From Pseudoalteromonas sp. HM-SA03 (GTDB taxonomy: Bacteria; Pseudomonadota; Gammaproteobacteria; Enterobacterales; Alteromonadaceae), in assembly GCF_002289345.1 (NCBI RefSeq), contig NZ_NSDG01000046.1, positions 96,658-130,613 of the forward strand: a DNA stretch of 33,956 nucleotides, written 5' to 3'. This document shows positions 28,740 through 33,956 of the stretch, piece after piece. Each line of letters opens with the position of its first letter. The first letter of the stretch is position 1. A program made the translations under genes and the position numbers. The notes under the pieces are model-generated. The model made no database searches. It was given only the letters and a program-made list of their open reading frames with translations, and was not told the DNA's origin.

Positions 28740-30053
28740 ATGCAACCAAATTACAATCAAACAAAGGCGAAACTATCATTATTGCCGCTGTTGACCTTTG
28801 TAGGGATTTTTCTTGGCGCAGGATTGTATTTGCAATCACAAGGCGTTGACTATGCCTTTTATCAATTAAAAGCTCCTGTCGCGATTTTACCAGCCATCGT
28901 TCTCGCTTTTTTACTTAATAAAGATACCATCAACCGCAGTGTCGAAACTTTTATTCAAGGCGCAGGACACAGCAATATCATCACCATGTGCCTCATCTAT
29001 TTATTAGCTGGTGCTTTTTCTGCGGTTGCAAGTGCCACTGGCGGTGTTGACGCTGTGGTTAACGCCGGTTTATCACTTATTCCCCCGGCATTTTTATTAC
29101 CCGGCTTGTTCCTTATTTCTGCTGTCGTCTCTACCGCTATGGGAACCTCCATGGGCACAATTGGTGCAATTGGACCTATTGCTGTTGCCGTCGCGATGAA
29201 AACCGGAATTGATCCGGCACTTATGGCTGGTACCATCGTTTCGGGGGCAATGTTTGGCGATAACTTATCTATTATTTCCGATACCACAATTGCAGCAACG
29301 CGAACGCAAGGCTGTGAAATGAAAGATAAATTTAGAGAGAATCTAAAAATAGCCCTACCAGCTGCACTGCTGACTGTTTTACTCTTGGTATTTTTAACCC
29401 CAGAGCCGCAGGTTGTAGAAACCAAACCGTTTGATTGGTTATTAGTTTTACCATACGCATTTATTTTGGTCTTAGCGGTGATTGGTATCAATGTTTTTGT
29501 TGTGCTCTTTAGTGGTATCGTTTTTGCTGGCTGTATGGGTTTTGCCGGTGACTATCAAGGCGCTGCGTTCTTAAACGATATCTATAATGGCTTTAGTGAT
29601 ATGCAGGAGATTTTCTTGCTGTCGATGTTCATTGGTGGTTTATCTGAATTTATTCGTATCAATGGCGGCCTAGATTTTTTAGCCAAACAGATCCAAAAAA
29701 TTACCAGCATTATCGCGAAATGGCACCGTCAAGTAGCTGATCAACTCGGTATTGCTGCACTCGTGTTAACAAGTAACTTGTGTATCGCAAATAACACGGT
29801 AAGTATCATAGTTGCTGGCCCCGTTGCTAAAAAACTGGCTGAAGATGGAAAGATCTCAGCTAAGCGTTCGGCAAGCTTATTAGATATTTTTGCTTGTGTT
29901 ATGCAAGGCTCTTTACCCTATGGTGCACAAGCACTGCTACTCGGGGCCACGTTTAAAATCAGCCCTTGGGACGTATCTAGTTCTTCTTATTACTGTTTCA
30001 TTTTGGCTTTCACCGCCATTACCGTTATCTGCCTAAGAAGAAATAAAGCATAA
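28740..30053 (+). CDS. NhaC-family Na+/H+ antiporter-type transporter, likely MetT methionine transporter
   Basis: 437 residues from the ATG at 28740, which has GGGGAG just upstream; the longer open frame starting at 28683 lies partly before this site and is disfavoured. About 11-12 hydrophobic segments make it an inner-membrane protein. The family signature is clear in TAMGTSMGTIGAIGPIAVAVA, in MFGDNLSIISDTTIAATRTQGC and in SNLCIANNTVSIIVAGPVA. NhaC-family members exchange Na+ and H+, but a branch under MetJ or S-box control has been predicted to import methionine (MetT). The met-box operator upstream supports that assignment here. A strong terminator follows. Confidence 0.88.
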   Translation: MQPNYNQTKAKLSLLPLLTFVGIFLGAGLYLQSQGVDYAFYQLKAPVAILPAIVLAFLLNKDTINRSVETFIQGAGHSNIITMCLIYLLAGAFSAVASATGGVDAVVNAGLSLIPPAFLLPGLFLISAVVSTAMGTSMGTIGAIGPIAVAVAMKTGIDPALMAGTIVSGAMFGDNLSIISDTTIAATRTQGCEMKDKFRENLKIALPAALLTVLLLVFLTPEPQVVETKPFDWLLVLPYAFILVLAVIGINVFVVLFSGIVFAGCMGFAGDYQGAAFLNDIYNGFSDMQEIFLLSMFIGGLSEFIRINGGLDFLAKQIQKITSIIAKWHRQVADQLGIAALVLTSNLCIANNTVSIIVAGPVAKKLAEDGKISAKRSASLLDIFACVMQGSLPYGAQALLLGATFKISPWDVSSSSYYCFILAFTAITVICLRRNKA

Positions 30054-30067
30054 TTTATTCGGTTTAC

Positions 30068-30089
30068 GCGCCCAACTTTGGGCGCTTTT
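30068..30089 (+). terminator. Rho-independent terminator after the NhaC-family gene
   Basis: GCGCCCA (30068-30074) pairs with TGGGCGC (30079-30085) around ACTT and is followed by TTTT. It lies 15 bases after the transporter stop. Confidence 0.92.
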
Positions 30090-30126
30090 GTTATACTTTC
30101 ATTTTTAACACTATCCGAATTAATAA

Positions 30127-30906
30127 ATGAAAATCAACACGCTCATCATTTCCTCCTCACTCGCTTTTAGCACATTTAGTTACGCTGCTGATTGGAGTAC
30201 AACGCAACTACATATAAACCACGGTGATTTCAAAAACCCGTTTAGCAGAAACGAAGCAACGGCAACGATTTACTCATTACAACATGCGTCCGGATATCGC
30301 TACGGCGATAATTTCTTCTTTATCGATTACAGCAAAGATGACCTTAGTGATGGCTACCAAGACGGTGACTTTTATGGAGAGTGGTATTCAAGCTTGTCGA
30401 TGTCAAAGATTGCTGGCTTTAAGTCTTCTTTCGACACCATAGCTGACGTTAACTTAACAATGGGTTTCAATGCAGCCGGAGACGCTAAGGTGATGAAATA
30501 CTTGCCTGGTGTCAAAGTAAATTGGAATTTTGACGGGTTCAATTTTTTCTCTTCTACATTCACACTTTATCAAGACGATAGCCAAGGTATTAGTCGTGGC
30601 GGTGCGCCTAAAGAAAGTGATAGCTGGATGATAGATCTCGCTTGGGGTTACCCCTTTACAATTGGCGAGCAAAAGTTCTATCTCACAGGCCACGTAGAAT
30701 ATATTGGCAAGCGAGAGAACGAGTTGGGTAATGACGTAAAAGGTTGGTTGCTCGCGCAGCCAATTCTCCAATGGGATCTCGGCTACGCGATGGGCATGCC
30801 TGACAACCAATTAATGTTAGGTGTTGAATGGCAATATTGGCGCAACAAACTTGGCACAGATACCAATGAATCTGTTCCCCAGCTACACCTAGCGTGGACT
30901 TTCTAA
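30127..30906 (+). CDS. Tsx/OmpK-like outer-membrane channel protein
   Basis: 259 residues with a signal peptide (INTLIISSSLAFSTFSYAA). The mature protein is rich in alternating aromatic beta strands (NFFFIDYSKDD, DFYGEWYSSLSM, LMLGVEWQYWRN) and ends in LHLAWTF with a terminal Phe, the outer-membrane beta-barrel signature. The pattern fits the nucleoside-specific channel family Tsx/OmpK (PF03502): a 12-stranded barrel that passes nucleosides. The ribosome-binding site is weak. It follows the NhaC-family gene after a terminator, so it is probably transcribed separately. Substrate is inferred only from family. Confidence 0.78.
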   Translation: MKINTLIISSSLAFSTFSYAADWSTTQLHINHGDFKNPFSRNEATATIYSLQHASGYRYGDNFFFIDYSKDDLSDGYQDGDFYGEWYSSLSMSKIAGFKSSFDTIADVNLTMGFNAAGDAKVMKYLPGVKVNWNFDGFNFFSSTFTLYQDDSQGISRGGAPKESDSWMIDLAWGYPFTIGEQKFYLTGHVEYIGKRENELGNDVKGWLLAQPILQWDLGYAMGMPDNQLMLGVEWQYWRNKLGTDTNESVPQLHLAWTF

Positions 30907-30987
30907 CTCTGAACTCGCTGTTGACCTTTGATTTTACTCTGTGACGGTTGAGTCAGAGGTACTCATTATTTGTCATCCCCTACCTGA

Positions 30988-32065
30988 CTACATCCACCAT
31001 TCAACGTATACAAAACCGTGTTGTGTTCTACTGTGGTAATAGTTTTTTGTGATGGATTCGTGCGTACACCAAGATAGCGCAACTTCCAATAGCGACGCAT
31101 TCGTCGATACACTAGCGGCCACTTTTTGCTGCTCAGACAACAGCGCATTATAAGACGCAATCAACTCTGGGAGCTGTAATGTATAAACATATTTCTCCAT
31201 ATTGCTGCCGTAATCACTTTGGAGCAATATGGGTAAAGTCGAAATAAGAAGCTCAACTTGATCTGCTCTTGGCTGTATGCCATTTCTACTTTTTTGAAAA
31301 ATTAGCTCCTTCCAAGTAAACACAATAGATAATTCTTTATCCTCTACCGCACTTAGCTGAGTTTTCACTGGATTCATATAGCGCCTATAGTTTTTCCACT
31401 GATTGGCAAGCAGATAAACATTTAATAAATTTAACCCAGTATAACTCGCTTCGTATGCTTGCTCTGCTTTTTGATGATAGAGGAAAGCGTGCCTATATAG
31501 TCTCGCAGCATGCTGATACTTACTCATATCAAAATAAACATTAGCTAAGTTATTGTTAAGCGCCACTTCAAGTTGCTCATCCTTCACCTCAGACAATGTC
31601 GGCGCTAAAATATTGATTGCTTCTTCTAATTGCCCTGTTGTTCGATATAAAACGGCGAGATTATTAACGATAAGTGGCCTTTGCTCGTAAGTTGATTACT
31701 TAAGTGCACATTCATAGTTTTTTTGCGCAAGCGCAGGCTTACCGATCCGGCGATAATAAATCGCGAGGTAATTTGCAAGTTGCCCCTTTTCGGACTGCAA
31801 ATACGCAAGCCACTCAGTATTGTCGGAAAATAGCGCTACTATTTCACGAATTCTGACTGTATCGTTTGTTTTAATTGCAGCTTCTAAATCGGCGCGATGT
31901 AACTCATAGATACCTTTAGAGGATTGTTGGTAACACTGCTTCATATACTCGAGTTGCTTGTGTTGGGTTAGAGATGTTTAAATCTTGAATAACCTGTAAT
32001 GTCTTAAACAATTCATCAGGGGCGAGTACTGTCAGAGAAGAAACAATAATTAAAACTGGTAGCAC
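30988..32065 (-). pseudogene. Broken TPR-repeat exported protein gene
   Basis: The probable start is a GTG at 32065 with GGAGAG five bases upstream, giving a signal peptide (LPVLIIVSSLTVLA). The first frame reads to about 31960, where coding sense moves to another frame (continuing KQLEYMKQCYQQSSKG), consistent with one inserted base between about 31916 and 31978. The second frame meets a TAA at 31696-31698 inside a TPR array: NYECALK, stop, STYEQRPLIVNNLAVLYR. After the stop the same frame continues for 236 codons with TPR-like units (NNNLANVYFDMSKYQHAARL). A CAA to TAA change would explain the stop. The C-terminus may hold a third shift, because an alternative frame (30966 end, TITTVEHNTVLYTLNGG) looks at least as protein-like. 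Probably non-functional. Confidence 0.75.
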
Positions 32066-32225
32066 TTTCGCTCTCCGATTTCCTAATTTAAAGTAATCAT
32101 AGTGGAGCTTCCGCTGGTTGGCAAAATGCCCGAGCGTGCAGAAGTATAAAACCGCTAGCGACTTCATCAAAATATGGACTCTGTGACTACAAAAACTAAA
32201 AGCAGCACAACAAGGTATTTAATCG

Positions 32226-33764
32226 ATGCAGAAAGACACAGTAATTAAACAGTCACAGCTTAATAAAAAGATGACACAGGCTATCGAGTATTTTACTTCG
32301 GGTCAAGACCAAGCGGCAGAACAAGCATTTCAGCAGCTATATCAACAGCAGCCCACCCAGCAGGTCATTTTATATCTCGCACAATTGGCGCAGCGTAGAC
32401 AAGCCGGGAGTGAATGGATTGAACAACTTGAAGCACTGCTACATAAACACCCAGATGTACCAGATAGCTATTATATTCTCGCTCGCAGTTATCAACAAAA
32501 CAGACAACTACCACTCGCCGCTCAAACCTTCTATCAAGCGCTAGGATGGCGCTTGCAGCATGACGCACTGACAAACATTGCAGCTGTTCAATCATCCGAA
32601 ATACCAATACATGAAAGCGCGAGCTCAACCAAACTAACTCCTGAAAACGCATTACACCTATTACTACAAACGTTATCATCCTTAAAAAAGGCGGGGTTTT
32701 ATGCTTTTCCTACGGCTGGTACTTTGCTTGGGTTAGAGCGTGAAGGTCAACTCTTAGAAAATGATAAAGATGTTGATATTGGTATCGACTGGTCTCACAT
32801 GGAAAGCGCAATCGAACATTTACAGCATCTTGGCTGGCAGGAAGAGGCACAATCCTATGGACTTATAAACCCTCGATGTTTTCGCCACCAATCAGGCTTA
32901 GTGCTTGACCTTTGCGGTTATGCCACAGAGCAAAGCACTGGAGACACCATATCAGGTTTATGGATGCAAGACGTACCTTTTACTTGGAATAGAGTGACGC
33001 GTTTCTCTGCTATTCAAGTTGTGAGCATCAGTTCACCTGCCGGAGAAATTTGTTATCCTCAGTATCCAGAACAAATCTTACAAGCATTATATGGGCTGGA
33101 TTGGAAAATACCTGACGCAAATTTTGATACCATCGTCTGCGCCCCGAATATTATGCAAGATTCCTACTTATATTACTGTTATGCCTACTCTCACCTCTAC
33201 ACTGAGTGGAAAAAAGGCAACTTCAAAAAAATGCATGTAATACTTGGGGTGCTAATACAATTCAAGCCTCACGACAGTCTTTTAAAAAATCTTATACAGT
33301 TCGTACAAAAGCAGATGAGATCACAACAGCCGTGCCGTGTTTTAGCGCTTGGTTTTTTTGATCTGCTTCACCCTGGTCACTTAACGTATTTGTCGTTAGC
33401 GAAATCACACGGAGACTACTTAGTTGTTGGGGTCGCACCGGATGCTTTTGCGTTAAAAAGTAAGGGACGACCGCCAATAATGGATCAAGACGAGCGCTTA
33501 AGTATTATTAAGGCATTAGCATGCGTCGATAAAGCGGTTTTAGTCGGTGCACCAATGGCTGATACTGAGCGAGCAACGCACTGGATCGCACAACAAAGAG
33601 TAAACCTTGTGATCTGCGGTGATGAATGGCAACACACGCCCCGCTGGCAGGCATTGGAAGCAGCTTTAGCACCACAAAATATTCAGGTTGTTTATATCCC
33701 TTATACCCAAGGAATTTCTAGCACTAAAATTAAAGAAAGAATACAAAACTTCAATGAGAGTTAA
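32226..33764 (+). CDS. TPR / LicD-like / cytidylyltransferase fusion protein
   Basis: 512 residues with no signal peptide. Residues about 10-105 look like TPR helices (EYFTSGQDQAAEQAFQQLYQ, YYILARSYQQNRQLPLAAQT). Residues about 140-300 resemble the LicD/fukutin phosphotransferase fold: AGTLLGLEREG (164-174) followed by NDKDVDIG (179-186), with Asp182 and Asp184 as the likely metal ligands. Residues about 370-512 are a CTP:phospho-alcohol cytidylyltransferase: LGFFDLLHPGHLTYL with HPGH at 382-385, and ISSTKI at 497-502, as in TagD/Pct-type enzymes. One protein could thus activate a phospho-alcohol as a CDP derivative and take part in its transfer to a glycan. The ATG follows AAGG at 10 bases. 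It is divergent from the broken TPR gene. Confidence 0.82.
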   Translation: MQKDTVIKQSQLNKKMTQAIEYFTSGQDQAAEQAFQQLYQQQPTQQVILYLAQLAQRRQAGSEWIEQLEALLHKHPDVPDSYYILARSYQQNRQLPLAAQTFYQALGWRLQHDALTNIAAVQSSEIPIHESASSTKLTPENALHLLLQTLSSLKKAGFYAFPTAGTLLGLEREGQLLENDKDVDIGIDWSHMESAIEHLQHLGWQEEAQSYGLINPRCFRHQSGLVLDLCGYATEQSTGDTISGLWMQDVPFTWNRVTRFSAIQVVSISSPAGEICYPQYPEQILQALYGLDWKIPDANFDTIVCAPNIMQDSYLYYCYAYSHLYTEWKKGNFKKMHVILGVLIQFKPHDSLLKNLIQFVQKQMRSQQPCRVLALGFFDLLHPGHLTYLSLAKSHGDYLVVGVAPDAFALKSKGRPPIMDQDERLSIIKALACVDKAVLVGAPMADTERATHWIAQQRVNLVICGDEWQHTPRWQALEAALAPQNIQVVYIPYTQGISSTKIKERIQNFNES

Positions 33765-33956
33765 CGCTGTGTATCTGCTGGGAGCGAGTGTTGAAACGTG
33801 TAAATGGGTGTTCCACATTATTTTTGAGCCGAAACCTTCATTGCAAGCCATCGGTGGGTAAACCACCTACCATATTGCACTGTGCTTATACCATTTTGAA
33901 TAATTAACTGGTCAGATTTATCCAGTCCCTAAAGCACAATGATTTCACCCTGTCAG
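33765..33956. other. Intergenic end of window, possible repeat remnant
   Basis: No supported gene. TTATACCATTTTGAATAAT at 33888 onward and a distorted GTGCTTTA inverted pair (about 33883 and 33930) resemble the ends of Pseudoalteromonas dispersed repeats as I recall them. A GGTGG/CCACC hairpin at 33852-33866 has no T run, so it is not a clear terminator. The window ends before the element could be defined. Confidence 0.3.

Noticed and set aside
30966..31160. Separate small GG-type peptide gene ending LNGGCSQVGDDK
   Set aside because: Its first half is an out-of-frame reading of the TPR gene and it has no independent start signal; it is better explained as a possible shifted C-terminus of the pseudogene.
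33666..33866. 66-codon minus-strand open frame at the right end
   Set aside because: It overlaps the end of the cytidylyltransferase domain in antisense, has no binding site and no recognisable protein features.

Overview
The window reads as chromosomal DNA of a marine gammaproteobacterium, most likely Pseudoalteromonas or a close relative in the Alteromonadales. This rests on my recollection of protein families and gene order (hda, pheS-pheT-ihfA, dapB, carA-carB-greA, a Xanthomonas/Caulobacter-type TonB-dependent receptor, a secreted M9 collagenase); no database search was run. No rRNA, tRNA, CRISPR array, intact insertion sequence or phage was seen.

Region 1 (1-7880) looks like a starch/maltodextrin utilisation locus. 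It holds a GH13 alpha-amylase-like lipoprotein cut by the left window edge, a flavin-dependent tryptophan-halogenase-family protein, a large TonB-dependent receptor and a divergent cytoplasmic GH13 alpha-glucosidase. Near-identical 14-bp palindromes (type TGCATACGTATTCA) precede the amylase, receptor and glucosidase genes, so one LacI-family (MalR-like) regulator probably controls the locus. The regulator and an inner-membrane sugar transporter are not in the window.

Region 2 (7866-17870) is mostly housekeeping and signalling on the minus strand. It has a CSS-motif EAL phosphodiesterase, ihfA, pheT, pheS, hda, a DUF2066 protein and a GAF-like/GGDEF diguanylate cyclase. These are followed by glyoxalase I (gloA, plus strand) and an orphan periplasmic solute-binding protein. 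The pheS-pheT-ihfA genes are tightly packed and end at a strong terminator.

Region 3 (17871-28257) starts with a secreted M9 collagenase with PKD and PPC domains and two uncharacterised proteins. It then carries greA, carB, carA and dapB: arginine/pyrimidine and lysine/cell-wall precursor synthesis plus a transcription factor. carA uses a TTG start behind a strong Shine-Dalgarno.

Region 4 (28258-33956) is the accessory part. A MetJ-like operator and a roughly 208-bp MITE-like repeat precede an NhaC-family transporter, which the operator suggests is a MetT-type methionine transporter. A Tsx/OmpK-like outer-membrane channel follows, then a TPR protein gene broken by a frameshift and an in-frame stop. 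Last is an unusual 512-residue protein joining a TPR-like N-terminus, a LicD/fukutin-like domain and a CTP:phospho-alcohol cytidylyltransferase domain. That fusion, and the operator/repeat arrangement before the transporter, are the two most interesting observations.
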